Shown here one piece after another: positions 41,953 to 50,234 of a stretch of DNA of 64,000 bases. Location: positions 1 through 64,000 of the forward strand of contig JAQWFW010000013.1 in assembly GCA_029238515.1 (NCBI GenBank), in the 5' to 3' direction. The stretch comes from Flavobacteriaceae bacterium (GTDB lineage Bacteria; Bacteroidota; Bacteroidia; Flavobacteriales; Flavobacteriaceae). Both the position numbers and the translations under genes were made by a program. Each line of letters starts with the position of its first letter. The stretch's first letter is position 1. The notes below the pieces were generated by a model. That model was not told the origin of the DNA. It saw only the letters and a list, made by a program, of their open reading frames with translations, and made no database searches.

Positions 41953-44664
41953 ATGAAATATTATTTAAGCACCCTTATATTGTTCGTTTGTGGACTGTCT
42001 TTTTCTCAAGTAAAACTCGAGGGTAAAGTTAAAGATTCATTGGGCAATCCCTTAGAATTAGCCAATGTTATTGCCATTAATAAAGCTACCAATGCCTTAG
42101 ATTCCTATGGCATAACAAACGATGAAGGGAAGTATCGTCTGGATTTAAAAAAAAATACAGCATATTCAATCCAAGTCAGTTACATTGGGATGAAATCCAT
42201 GACACAGTCTTTAGAAACTGGAGTGTCTAATGCTATTCAAAATTTTACATTACAAGAAGATAATGCTTTGGAAGAAGTGGAGTTGACCTATGAAATGCCA
42301 GTCACAATTAGTGGTGACACGTTGGTGTATAATGCAGACTCTTTCAACAAAGGTACTGAACGAAAACTGCAAGACGTTTTAGAAAATTTACCAGGTGTAG
42401 AAATTAACGATGATGGCCAAGTAGAAGTTGAAGGTAAAGTGGTTTCTAAGCTTATGGTTGAAGGCAAAGATTTTTTCGATGGGGACACTAAACTAGCCAC
42501 GAAAAATATTCCATCAAATGCTGTTGATAAGGTACAGGTTTTAAAAAATTATTCCGAAGTGAGTCAGCTTGGAGGAGTAACAAATAATCAGAATAATGTT
42601 GCCATCAACATTAAGCTAAAAGAGGGCAAAAAGAACTTTTGGTTTGGAAATGTCACAGCTGGTGCTGGAGATTCGGATGCCGAATCGCTTTATTTGGCAC
42701 AGCCCAAACTTTTTTATTACAGCCCAGATTACAGCATCAATTTTATTGGTGATTTGAATAATATTGGCGAAGTGGCTTTCAGTCGAAGAGACTATTTTAA
42801 TTTTACAGGAGGGTTTAAAAGACCAAGTTTGAGTAGTGGGACAAATATCAATTTAGGGAGTAATGACATTGGGTTTTTGACGCTTCAAAATGAACGTGCA
42901 AAAGACATCAACACAAAATTTGGTGCTACAAATTTTAGTTGGTCGCCAAAAAGCACACTAGATTTTGGCGGTTTTGCTATTTTTTCAAACAGTAGAAATG
43001 AATTGCAAGAGAACCGTTCCATTCAATACACCGATCCGGATCTTGGAATTCCAGACGAAACGACGGAAAGCAATACAATACAAGAAAATAATTTGGGGAT
43101 GTTGAAGTTATCTACTAAATATCAACCTAATGCAAACAATCAACTGGAATATGAAATCTTTGGTCAGATGTCCAAAAGTGAACAAGACCAGCGCTTTTTC
43201 TCGTCTATTAATAATGCTATAGATCAGTTGGAAGAAACCACACCATTTAATTTTAATCAAAAACTTAATTATTATTATACACTTGATGAAAACAATATTT
43301 TTGCTTTAGAGGCACAACACGTCATCAAGGATGAAGACCCTTTTTATAATGCGATTTTGCAGGATAAGCTTAGCTATGGGGGAACTGCAGCAAATTTGGG
43401 ATTAGACGACACTCAGAGTAATTATAATCTGGCTCAAGAAAAGCGTATAAAATCGAATCAATTGGACGCCAAACTAGACTACTGGCATATCCTCAATAAA
43501 AGAAGCAATATCAATTTCACACTAGGAACTATCCTAAGTCATCAAAAATTTGATTCCAATATTTTCCAATTTTTAGATAATGATAACCGCTTTGATACCT
43601 CACCAATTATTGCTGATGGAACAGATGTTAATGCTATTGATTATAATTTTTCTGATATTTACTTAGGCCTTCACTACCGCCTCAAAACTGGGATTTTCAC
43701 CATTACACCAGGTGTTTCTGGGCATATTTACAATGTAAACAATACACAATTTGGTCAAAAAGTAACCGATAATTTTTTCAGATTTTTACCGGATTTAAAC
43801 ATCATTGTACAGCTCAAAAAGAGTGAAACACTCAATCTAAATTACAGCATGCAAACACAGTTTACTGACGTTTCTAATTTTGCTAGCGGATTGGTTCTTA
43901 ATAATTATAATGCTTTGTTTTCTGGAAATCCAGAGCTTGAAAGCGCTCTGTCTCACAACTTAAGTTTGTTTTATTATAGCTTTAATATGTTCAATTACAC
44001 GAATGTCTTTGCGAGCATCAATTACAACAAAAGCATTGATAATATTCGTACTGAGTCTATTTTTCAACCTGGTAGTGTGATTCGCGTGTCTTCGCCATTT
44101 AATTCGCCTTTTGCTGATGAAAGTGTAAATGCAAATGGGCGTTTTCAGCGTACGTTTGGAAAAATTCGTGGAACTCTTAGAGCGAATTTTAATTACTCGA
44201 AATTCAATCAGTTTGTACAAAATCGCCGTTCTATAAATGAGAATTTTTCGCAAACATATAGAGCGCAAGTGCGCACCAATTTCCGTACAGCACCCAATTT
44301 GGATTTAAGCTATCGTTATTCTATACAAGACAATAATTTAGGTCAGAATAGCACCAAGTTTTTCACAAAAAGTCCAACGGTAGAATTGGATGCTTATATC
44401 TTAAAAGCATTTACATTCAGAACAGATTATTCATACAATGATTTTAGTGATGAAAATGGCACGATTAATACCTTTGAATTTTGGAATGCATCATTGTCTT
44501 ATCGAAAAGATGAAGACGCCAAGTTTGAGTATGAGGTTAAAGCTACAAACTTATTGGATACCCGAGCGCAAAACCAAAGTAGTGCAGGGAACATTTCGGT
44601 GAGTGCAACGGAGTATTTTATTCAACCGCGTTATATTACGTTTCGTGTGCGTTACGAGTTGTAA
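41953..44664 (+). CDS. TonB-dependent-receptor-like outer-membrane protein
   Basis: A 903-residue outer-membrane protein. Signal peptide ending in LSFSQ (residue 19), a carboxypeptidase-regulatory-like domain (VKLEGKVKDSLGNPLELANV to IQVSYIGMKSM, about 20-80), a plug-like domain (KGTERKLQDVLENLPGVEIN to VQVLKNYSEVSQLGG), and a long barrel rich in aromatic strands. The end is FRVRYEL, not a classic terminal Phe/Trp. No SusD partner is present. The two GLPGLI genes upstream suggest a functional set in envelope transport or processing, with unknown substrate. Confidence 0.85.
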   Translation: MKYYLSTLILFVCGLSFSQVKLEGKVKDSLGNPLELANVIAINKATNALDSYGITNDEGKYRLDLKKNTAYSIQVSYIGMKSMTQSLETGVSNAIQNFTLQEDNALEEVELTYEMPVTISGDTLVYNADSFNKGTERKLQDVLENLPGVEINDDGQVEVEGKVVSKLMVEGKDFFDGDTKLATKNIPSNAVDKVQVLKNYSEVSQLGGVTNNQNNVAINIKLKEGKKNFWFGNVTAGAGDSDAESLYLAQPKLFYYSPDYSINFIGDLNNIGEVAFSRRDYFNFTGGFKRPSLSSGTNINLGSNDIGFLTLQNERAKDINTKFGATNFSWSPKSTLDFGGFAIFSNSRNELQENRSIQYTDPDLGIPDETTESNTIQENNLGMLKLSTKYQPNANNQLEYEIFGQMSKSEQDQRFFSSINNAIDQLEETTPFNFNQKLNYYYTLDENNIFALEAQHVIKDEDPFYNAILQDKLSYGGTAANLGLDDTQSNYNLAQEKRIKSNQLDAKLDYWHILNKRSNINFTLGTILSHQKFDSNIFQFLDNDNRFDTSPIIADGTDVNAIDYNFSDIYLGLHYRLKTGIFTITPGVSGHIYNVNNTQFGQKVTDNFFRFLPDLNIIVQLKKSETLNLNYSMQTQFTDVSNFASGLVLNNYNALFSGNPELESALSHNLSLFYYSFNMFNYTNVFASINYNKSIDNIRTESIFQPGSVIRVSSPFNSPFADESVNANGRFQRTFGKIRGTLRANFNYSKFNQFVQNRRSINENFSQTYRAQVRTNFRTAPNLDLSYRYSIQDNNLGQNSTKFFTKSPTVELDAYILKAFTFRTDYSYNDFSDENGTINTFEFWNASLSYRKDEDAKFEYEVKATNLLDTRAQNQSSAGNISVSATEYFIQPRYITFRVRYEL

Positions 44665-44676
44665 ATAAAAGAAATT

Positions 44677-45933
44677 TTAAAGACCAAAAGCAGTTTTAAT
44701 GGCTGCTACGTAATCCAGTTTTTCCCAAGTGAAAAGTTCTACATCCAACACCCGTTTTTTACCATTGGGCAGGTAAAATACTTTTTCTACAGTTTCGTTT
44801 GTACGTCCCATATGGCCATAGGCCGCAGTTTCGCTGTACATTGGTGTACGAAGTTTTAGCCGCTGTTCTATTGCCGCTGGGCGCAGGTCAAAGAGTTCCA
44901 TAATTTTTTGTGCAACAGCACCATCGTTGAGGTTCACATTGGCCGTACCATAAGTATCCACAAAAACACCCATAGGTTCTGCTACACCAATCGCATAACT
45001 CACTTGTACCAAAATCTCAGAACACACGCCAGCAGCTACCATATTTTTGGCAATATGCCGCATGGCATAAGCCGCAGAGCGGTCTACTTTACTTGGATCT
45101 TTACCCGAAAATGCACCTCCACCATGAGCGCCTTTTCCACCGTAAGTATCTACAATAATCTTACGTCCTGTGAGACCTGTATCCCCATGAGGACCACCAA
45201 TTACAAACTTCCCTGTAGGATTGATGTGATAGGTAATGTCATCATTAAAAAGGGCTTGAGTTGCTTTTGGTAATTTGGCAATTACTCGAGTAATTAAAAT
45301 CGTTTTGATGTCTTTTTCAATGGTATGGAGCATTTCTTTTTCGTCATTAGAAAACTCATCATGTTGTGTTGAAATTACAATAGAGTCAATACGTAATGGA
45401 ACATTATCGTCGCTGTATTCGATAGTCACCTGGCTTTTCGAATCAGGTCGGAGGTAAGTGATGTCTTTGTGTTCATGACGTAGCGCAGCAAGTTCTTTCA
45501 GAATACGATGTGAAAGGTCTAATGCCAGAGGCATAAAGTTTTCGGTTTCATTAGTAGCATAGCCAAACATCATACCTTGGTCGCCAGCGCCTTGGGCTTC
45601 AGGGGTCTCTTTGTCTACCCCTCTATTTATATCGTCCGATTGCTCATGAATGGCAGAAAGTACGCCACACGAATTGCCATCAAACATATACTCGCCTTTA
45701 GTATAGCCAATTTTGTTGATGGTATCTCGGGCAATTTTCTGTACATCCAAATATGTTCTGGATTTGACTTCACCAGCCAAAATGACTTGCCCAGTCGTTA
45801 CCAAGGTTTCACAAGCCACTTTGGATTGTGGATCAAAAGCCAAAAAATGATCAATAATTGCATCGCTAATTTGATCAGCAACTTTATCTGGGTGTCCCTC
45901 GGAGACGCTTTCGGATGTAAATAAATAACTCAT
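44677..45933 (-). CDS. metK: S-adenosylmethionine synthase
   Basis: Makes SAM from methionine and ATP; cytoplasmic. It is 418 aa. Motifs: [20 protein letters not shown] (ATP/methionine site near the N-terminus), [33 protein letters not shown], and [11 protein letters not shown]. Start is the ATG at 45933; a TTG two codons earlier is less likely. Its leader carries a SAM-II-like riboswitch (45983-46035) and a complementary downstream element, so expression is probably controlled by its own product. The 3' end faces the receptor-like gene with 12 bases between. Confidence 0.97.
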   Translation of the reverse strand: MSYLFTSESVSEGHPDKVADQISDAIIDHFLAFDPQSKVACETLVTTGQVILAGEVKSRTYLDVQKIARDTINKIGYTKGEYMFDGNSCGVLSAIHEQSDDINRGVDKETPEAQGAGDQGMMFGYATNETENFMPLALDLSHRILKELAALRHEHKDITYLRPDSKSQVTIEYSDDNVPLRIDSIVISTQHDEFSNDEKEMLHTIEKDIKTILITRVIAKLPKATQALFNDDITYHINPTGKFVIGGPHGDTGLTGRKIIVDTYGGKGAHGGGAFSGKDPSKVDRSAAYAMRHIAKNMVAAGVCSEILVQVSYAIGVAEPMGVFVDTYGTANVNLNDGAVAQKIMELFDLRPAAIEQRLKLRTPMYSETAAYGHMGRTNETVEKVFYLPNGKKRVLDVELFTWEKLDYVAAIKTAFGL

Positions 45934-45959
45934 AATCAAATGGTTATGAGGAAAAATAA

Positions 45960-45996
45960 GTGCAACAAGCTAAAGGGATTGGTACTGCTTTAGCTT
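45960..45996 (-). promoter_or_regulatory. Putative expression platform of the metK riboswitch
   Basis: On the minus strand the aptamer's 3' core AAGCTAAAG (45996-45988) is followed, after 12 bases, by its exact complement CTTTAGCTT (45975-45967). The next six bases GTTGCA (45966-45961) are complementary to TGCAAC in the aptamer (46013-46008). Forming this helix would break the ligand pocket, so the two folds are mutually exclusive. A U-rich stretch (45956-45952) follows. Which fold lowers expression cannot be told from sequence alone. Confidence 0.6.
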
Positions 45997-46035
45997 TTTT
46001 TTGTGAGGTTGCAATCAGATCAAATTTATCCTCGT
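45983..46035 (-). ncRNA. SAM-II type riboswitch in the metK leader
   Basis: Minus-strand order: stem GAGG (46033-46030), loop beginning ATAAATTTGATCTG, conserved GATTGCAA, closing stem CCTC, an A-rich link, then GCTAAAGC and CAG. It matches the SAM-II arrangement as I recall it: a P1 stem with a loop ending in ATTGCAA, then a 3' strand GCTAAA that forms a pseudoknot; here CTG in the loop can pair with CAG after GCTAAAG. SAM-II riboswitches are known from alphaproteobacteria and Bacteroidota methionine/SAM genes. A promoter box just upstream and metK just downstream fit. A covariance-model search would settle it. Confidence 0.75.
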
Positions 46036-46047
46036 TATATAATGGGG

Positions 46048-46055
46048 CAAATTTA
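46048..46055 (-). promoter_or_regulatory. Candidate -7 promoter box for metK
   Basis: TAAATTTG on the minus strand is an exact TAnnTTTG match placed so that transcription would begin a few bases before the riboswitch stem at 46035. A T-run replaces a clear -33 TTTG. Confidence 0.5.
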
Positions 46056-46138
46056 GAGATAATAATGTGAAAAAAAAATCTTTCATCCGCTAATATGATT
46101 TAACAGGCATAATTAATTAGATTTACACCATATTTGAT

Positions 46139-47233
46139 ATGCTAAAACACGCGCTTACATATATATTTTTTGGGTTGATGTTCATTAGCCATGCACAAAA
46201 ACACAATTCCTTTAGTTACATAGATTTAAATGTCTATACAGGAAATATTGCACGTCATAACGACAACATTGCCCATTTGATTCAAGAACACCCCAATGGT
46301 TTGATTTTGGGTTGGAACAAGCGTGTTTCTGGTGAAAAAGCATGGCATCAGCGTTACAATTACCCAGAATTTGGCGCATCTTTTAGTGCGCAAAACTTTA
46401 ATAATACAACTTTGGGTAATGCCTATGGATTACATGCACATTGTAATTTTTATTTCTTGAAACGGCGTCTAATGTTGCGTATTGCTCAAGGAGTATCTTA
46501 TGTAACCAACCCATATGACAAATATGAAAACCCTAAAAATATTGCTTTTGGCTCACATCTATTGAGCGGAACCTATTTAATGCTCAATTATGCACGCCCT
46601 AAATTGTTTGGTGCTGTGGGAATTCAAGCTGGTGTGACATTGTTGCATTTATCTAATGCAAGTATAAAAGCACCAAATACAAGCATCAATACTATAGCGC
46701 TTAATATTGGTCTAACTGCAGCGCTAAACGGAGCATCTGATTATATCAACAATCCACCTACCGAACAAGACATTGAGCGTCGTATTCGTTATGGTTTTGT
46801 GTTTAAAACTGGGCTCAACCAAAGTGATGTGGTTGGGAGTCCGCAATTCCCATTTTATATATTTTCTGTATTCGCAGAAAAGCAACTCACAAACAAGAGT
46901 TTAATTTTGTTTGGGGCAGAGTATTTTAATTCTAAATTTCTAAAAGAATATATTTACTATCAAAGCGTTGCTTATCCTGAAAATCAAATCAGCAATGATT
47001 TGGATTACAAACGAGTAGGGATTTATTTAGGCCACGAATTATTATTTGGGCGATTTTCATTGCAGATGCAATTGGGTTATTATATTTATGCTCCTTTTGA
47101 TTTTGAAGGACGAGTATACAATCGTATTGGAATGAAACATTATTTATCAGACCAATGGTTTGTTGGCGTTACTTTAAAATCTCATGTAGCAAAAGCTGAA
47201 GCACTAGAATTTGGCGTTGGAATTAGGTTATGA
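46139..47233 (+). CDS. PagL-like acyloxyacyl hydrolase / lipid A deacylase family protein
   Basis: A 364-residue exported protein with signal peptide ending LMFISHAQ (residue 20). The body has outer-membrane barrel features and resembles flavobacterial proteins annotated as acyloxyacyl hydrolase. A His-x-Ser arrangement (LLHLSNASIKAPNTSIN, about 179-195) matches the catalytic His and Ser spacing of PagL-type deacylases. The third residue was not identified with certainty. The likely role is lipid A acyl trimming in the outer membrane. The stop overlaps the next gene by 4 bases. Confidence 0.72.
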   Translation: MLKHALTYIFFGLMFISHAQKHNSFSYIDLNVYTGNIARHNDNIAHLIQEHPNGLILGWNKRVSGEKAWHQRYNYPEFGASFSAQNFNNTTLGNAYGLHAHCNFYFLKRRLMLRIAQGVSYVTNPYDKYENPKNIAFGSHLLSGTYLMLNYARPKLFGAVGIQAGVTLLHLSNASIKAPNTSINTIALNIGLTAALNGASDYINNPPTEQDIERRIRYGFVFKTGLNQSDVVGSPQFPFYIFSVFAEKQLTNKSLILFGAEYFNSKFLKEYIYYQSVAYPENQISNDLDYKRVGIYLGHELLFGRFSLQMQLGYYIYAPFDFEGRVYNRIGMKHYLSDQWFVGVTLKSHVAKAEALEFGVGIRL

Positions 47234-47976
47234 AAAAAATAGTATTAAATAGTATTCTTTTATTTGTCTTGGCTTGCGCTGAAGACCATGCTCCCGATTG
47301 TATTCAAAAGGGCGGTAGTCGCTTATCTGTTGAATACAATCTTGATGCCTTTAATCAAATTTTAGTTAATGAAAACATTGAATTAACCATACAAGAAGGG
47401 TCAAATTACCATATCAAAATTGAGGCGGGAGAACACCTGATTTCAGATGTGAATTTTACAATAAATGAAGGATTACTCGCTCTAACAGACAATAATCAAT
47501 GCAACTGGCTACGTAGTTATCAACCCACAAAAATTACAGTGACTACCCCTAGTCTTCACCAAATAAGAAGCAACACTCAATACCTTATTAGATCGGCAGG
47601 AGTATTGAGTTATCCAGATTTAAAATTAGTATCAGAAAATTTTAATCAAGATCAAATCAGTTTGGGGGATTTCGATTTAGAAATCAACAATCAAAGTTTA
47701 AGTGTTTTATCCAACAATCTCTCTCAATTTTTTATCTCAGGGCATACCGAATCTCTTTTTGTTGGTTTTTATTCAGGAACCACAGCGTTTTTTGGCGACA
47801 ATCTAATTGCGCAAAACATAACAGTTTCGCATCGGAGTAGCCATGACATTAGGGTGCATCCCATACAATCGCTTAGTGGAGAATTGCGCGGTGTTGGAAA
47901 CTTAATATCTGTAAAAACGCCGCCCATTGTAGATGTAGTCCAACTTTATTCGGGGACACTTATTTTTACAGATTGA
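47230..47976 (+). CDS. DUF2807 (head GIN domain) lipoprotein
   Basis: A 248-residue lipoprotein with lipobox Cys near residue 16 (LFVLACAED). The rest is a repetitive beta fold: FNQILVNENIELTIQEGSNY HIKIEAG followed by ITVTTPSLHQIRSNTQY and further short strands, matching the DUF2807 putative adhesin-like family. Function is unknown. The start overlaps the PagL-like gene by 4 bases, so the two proteins are made together and may act in the same envelope process. Confidence 0.8.
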   Translation: MKKIVLNSILLFVLACAEDHAPDCIQKGGSRLSVEYNLDAFNQILVNENIELTIQEGSNYHIKIEAGEHLISDVNFTINEGLLALTDNNQCNWLRSYQPTKITVTTPSLHQIRSNTQYLIRSAGVLSYPDLKLVSENFNQDQISLGDFDLEINNQSLSVLSNNLSQFFISGHTESLFVGFYSGTTAFFGDNLIAQNITVSHRSSHDIRVHPIQSLSGELRGVGNLISVKTPPIVDVVQLYSGTLIFTD

Positions 47977-48016
47977 TTGAAAGCAATTCAGAAATCATTA
48001 AAAAAATTAGATATTT

Positions 48017-48040
48017 ATCAATTAAAGCTTGATTTTTTTT
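48017..48040 (+). terminator. Possible terminator after the DUF2807 gene
   Basis: Short stem ATCAA (48017-48021) and TTGAT (48029-48033) followed by a run of eight T. The stem is only five pairs, but the position between two transcription units is suitable. Confidence 0.4.
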
Positions 48041-48088
48041 AGAATAAATGAAAACTGAGCATGAATTTCAAAAAATATTAGATTGAAT

Positions 48089-48118
48089 TTTGTTTTGATT
48101 AAAAAATATCTACTTTAG
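48089..48118 (+). promoter_or_regulatory. Candidate promoter of the aromatic amino acid operon
   Basis: TTTG at 48089-48092, 18 bases, then TACTTTAG at 48111-48118, which differs from TAnnTTTG at one position. The leader peptide start is 19 bases further on. The same TACTTTAG box with a TTTG 19 bases upstream precedes the MazG-like gene. Confidence 0.5.
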
Positions 48119-48137
48119 CGCAGTAATAAAAATAACA

Positions 48138-48215
48138 ATGAAAAATTTAGGTTACACATTTTATAGCTGGTATTATTTCTTTTTTAATAAAAGAGTCGAG
48201 GCCTTGTATGTGTAA
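48138..48215 (+). CDS. Aromatic-rich leader peptide of the phenylalanine/tyrosine operon
   Basis: A 25-codon open frame (start 48138, stop TAA at 48213) whose product contains YTFYSWYYFFF at residues 6-16: nine aromatic residues among eleven, covering Tyr, Phe and Trp. Tyr, Phe and chorismate-derived amino acids are exactly what the downstream enzymes make. It is followed by overlapping antiterminator and terminator pairings. It matches the layout of the E. coli pheL leader without sequence similarity. The peptide itself probably has no role; ribosome stalling on its codons would be the sensor. Confidence 0.82.
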   Translation: MKNLGYTFYSWYYFFFNKRVEALYV

Positions 48216-48248
48216 TTTTCAACAATAAATTTCAATTTGAGTCTCGAT
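48195..48248 (+). promoter_or_regulatory. Antiterminator pairing of the aromatic attenuator
   Basis: GTCGAGGC (48195-48202), inside the last codons of the leader peptide, can pair with GTCTCGAT (48241-48248): six Watson-Crick and two G-U pairs in a row. The second segment is also the 5' arm of the terminator. A ribosome stalled on aromatic codons (48153-48185) leaves the first segment free and lets the antiterminator form; a ribosome at the stop codon (48213) covers it. Confidence 0.68.
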
Positions 48249-48270
48249 GTAAACATCGGGATTTTTTTTT
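48242..48270 (+). terminator. Attenuator terminator before pheA
   Basis: Stem TCTCGATG (48242-48249) and CATCGGGA (48254-48261), loop TAAA, followed by nine T (48262-48270) that end exactly at the pheA start codon. One G-U pair; otherwise perfect. It lies inside an operon leader rather than after a gene, which marks it as an attenuator. Confidence 0.85.
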
Positions 48271-49092
48271 ATGATAAAAAAAGTCGCCATACAAGGAATA
48301 AAAGGGTCATTTCATCATTTGGTCACACAAAATTATTTTGCAACTCCAGTAGAAATAGAACCTTTGTTGACATTCAACGAAGTTGTTGCTTGCCTAACCT
48401 CAAATAAGGTTGATGCAGCAGTAATGGCGCTCGAAAACTCTATTGCAGGGTCTATTATTCCAAACTATGCCCTTATTGATGCCAACGACTTGCATATCAC
48501 TGGTGAATACTATTTGGATGTTCAACACCATTTAATGGCACTCTCTGGGCAAGAAATTGCAGACATCAAAGAAGTGTACTCTCATCCTATGGCTTTGTTG
48601 CAGTGTAAGGTCTTTTTTGATCAATACCCACATATCAAATTGGTAGAAGATGCTGATACGGCGGAATCCGCAAAAAGAATCCATGATGAACAACTCAAAG
48701 GGGTTGCAGCAATTGCGAGTTCGTCTGCGGCAGAGATTTACCAATTAAATGTTTTGGCCGAAAGTATACAGACCATCAAACATAATGAAACACGTTTTGT
48801 AACTGTAGAACGCCAGTCAAATACATCTACAAAAATAAATAAGGCCTCTTTAAAATTTTTATTGGATCACAAACGTGGAAGTTTGGCGGCAATGCTCAAT
48901 GTGATGAGTGATTGTAAAATGAATCTAACCAAAATACAATCCTTACCAAAAATTGATACCCCCTGGAAATATGCATTTTTTGTGGATGTTACTTTTGATG
49001 CTTATGAGGATTATGAAAAAGCGACATCAGTTATGAACATCATGGCCGAAGAATTTAAAGTACTTGGTACTTATAAAAATGCAAAACAATGA
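48271..49092 (+). CDS. pheA: Prephenate dehydratase
   Basis: Converts prephenate to phenylpyruvate on the phenylalanine branch. It is 273 aa: a catalytic domain (opening KKVAIQGIKGSFHH; ALENSIAGSI near 54; conserved NETRFVTVER near 171-180, the Thr-Arg-Phe motif) followed by an ACT domain (FLLDHKRGSLAAML to the end) for feedback by phenylalanine. It lacks a chorismate mutase part, which is instead fused to DAHP synthase at the end of this operon. The start codon abuts the attenuator U-run, so no Shine-Dalgarno is possible. It overlaps the aminotransferase by 4 bases. Confidence 0.94.
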   Translation: MIKKVAIQGIKGSFHHLVTQNYFATPVEIEPLLTFNEVVACLTSNKVDAAVMALENSIAGSIIPNYALIDANDLHITGEYYLDVQHHLMALSGQEIADIKEVYSHPMALLQCKVFFDQYPHIKLVEDADTAESAKRIHDEQLKGVAAIASSSAAEIYQLNVLAESIQTIKHNETRFVTVERQSNTSTKINKASLKFLLDHKRGSLAAMLNVMSDCKMNLTKIQSLPKIDTPWKYAFFVDVTFDAYEDYEKATSVMNIMAEEFKVLGTYKNAKQ

Positions 49093-50234
49093 GTAGAGTT
49101 GCACGTCGTTTACATACTGTTGAAGAATACTATTTTTCCAGAAAATTAAAGGAAGTTAGAACCCTTATTTCGGAAGGTGCGGCTGTAATTAATCTAGGGA
49201 TTGGTAGTCCTGATTTGCCCCCAGATCCATCTGTAGTTTCTGCTCTTGAACAGAGTCTTTCAGATCCCAGTGCACACAAGTACCAAAGCTATCAAGGTTT
49301 GCCGGAACTCAGAAAAGCCATTTCTAGTTTTTACAAAAAAAACTACAATGTTTTGCTCGATGCAGAAACTGAAATTCTGCCTCTAATGGGTAGTAAAGAA
49401 GGCATCATGCATATATCTATGGCTTACCTCAATGAAGGAGATGCTGTTTTGATTCCAAATCCTGGATATCCTACCTACAGTTCGGTTACAAAACTAATGG
49501 GGGCAACGCCTATTTTTTATGATTTGAAAGCTGAATCACAGTGGCAACCTAATGTTTCAGTTTTAGAACAACAAGACCTGTCCAAGGTAAAACTCATGTG
49601 GATTAATTATCCGCATATGCCTACAGGCGCACTAGACTCAAAAGATCATTTGAGAGCATTAGTCGAATTTGCAAATAAACATGATATTCTGCTTGTTAAT
49701 GACAATCCGTATAGTTTTATTTTGAATGACAACCCCAAGAGCATTTTTAACATCGAAGGTGCCAAAGATGTGTGTTTGGAGCTAAATTCTTTGAGTAAAA
49801 GTTTCAACATGGCTGGTTGGCGTGTTGGGATGCTTTCTGGGACAGCTCAGCACATTACCAATGTTATCAAAGTGAAAAGCAATATGGATTCAGGAATGTT
49901 TTATGGCATTCAAAAAGGGGCTATTGCAGCATTAAATTCTTCAAAATCGTGGTTTGCCAATTTAAATGCGATTTATACTAAAAGACGTGCTTTGGTATGG
50001 CAATTGGCAGCTCAATTGGGCTGTACTTTTGATCAACATACAGCTGGGATGTTTGTATGGGCTAAGCTACCTGAAGGACTTGATGCAGAACAATTCATTG
50101 ACACCCTTCTAATTGAAAAAAATATTTTTATAGCCCCTGGGACTATTTTTGGATCCAATGGACAGGGCTATGTCCGTTTTTCATTGTGTGCCTCTGAAGA
50201 AGTCATTAACGAAGCTATAAAACGTACAAGATGA
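49089..50234 (+). CDS. Class I/II aminotransferase, probable aromatic/aspartate type
   Basis: A 381-residue PLP enzyme of fold type I. PLP lysine is in LNSLSKSFNMAGWRVGM (about 235-250), with GSPDLPPDPSV near the N-terminus, NPGYPTYSSV, and the C-terminal arginine in VRFSLCASEE. The operon position between prephenate dehydratase and prephenate dehydrogenase points to amination of phenylpyruvate and hydroxyphenylpyruvate. Other amino acids are possible, since family specificity is broad. It overlaps both neighbours by 4 bases, indicating strict co-translation. Confidence 0.9.
   Translation: MSRVARRLHTVEEYYFSRKLKEVRTLISEGAAVINLGIGSPDLPPDPSVVSALEQSLSDPSAHKYQSYQGLPELRKAISSFYKKNYNVLLDAETEILPLMGSKEGIMHISMAYLNEGDAVLIPNPGYPTYSSVTKLMGATPIFYDLKAESQWQPNVSVLEQQDLSKVKLMWINYPHMPTGALDSKDHLRALVEFANKHDILLVNDNPYSFILNDNPKSIFNIEGAKDVCLELNSLSKSFNMAGWRVGMLSGTAQHITNVIKVKSNMDSGMFYGIQKGAIAALNSSKSWFANLNAIYTKRRALVWQLAAQLGCTFDQHTAGMFVWAKLPEGLDAEQFIDTLLIEKNIFIAPGTIFGSNGQGYVRFSLCASEEVINEAIKRTR

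Noticed and set aside
45934-46047. SAM-I (S-box) riboswitch before metK
   Set aside because: The four-way junction of SAM-I does not fit in the ~110 bases; the core matches SAM-II instead.
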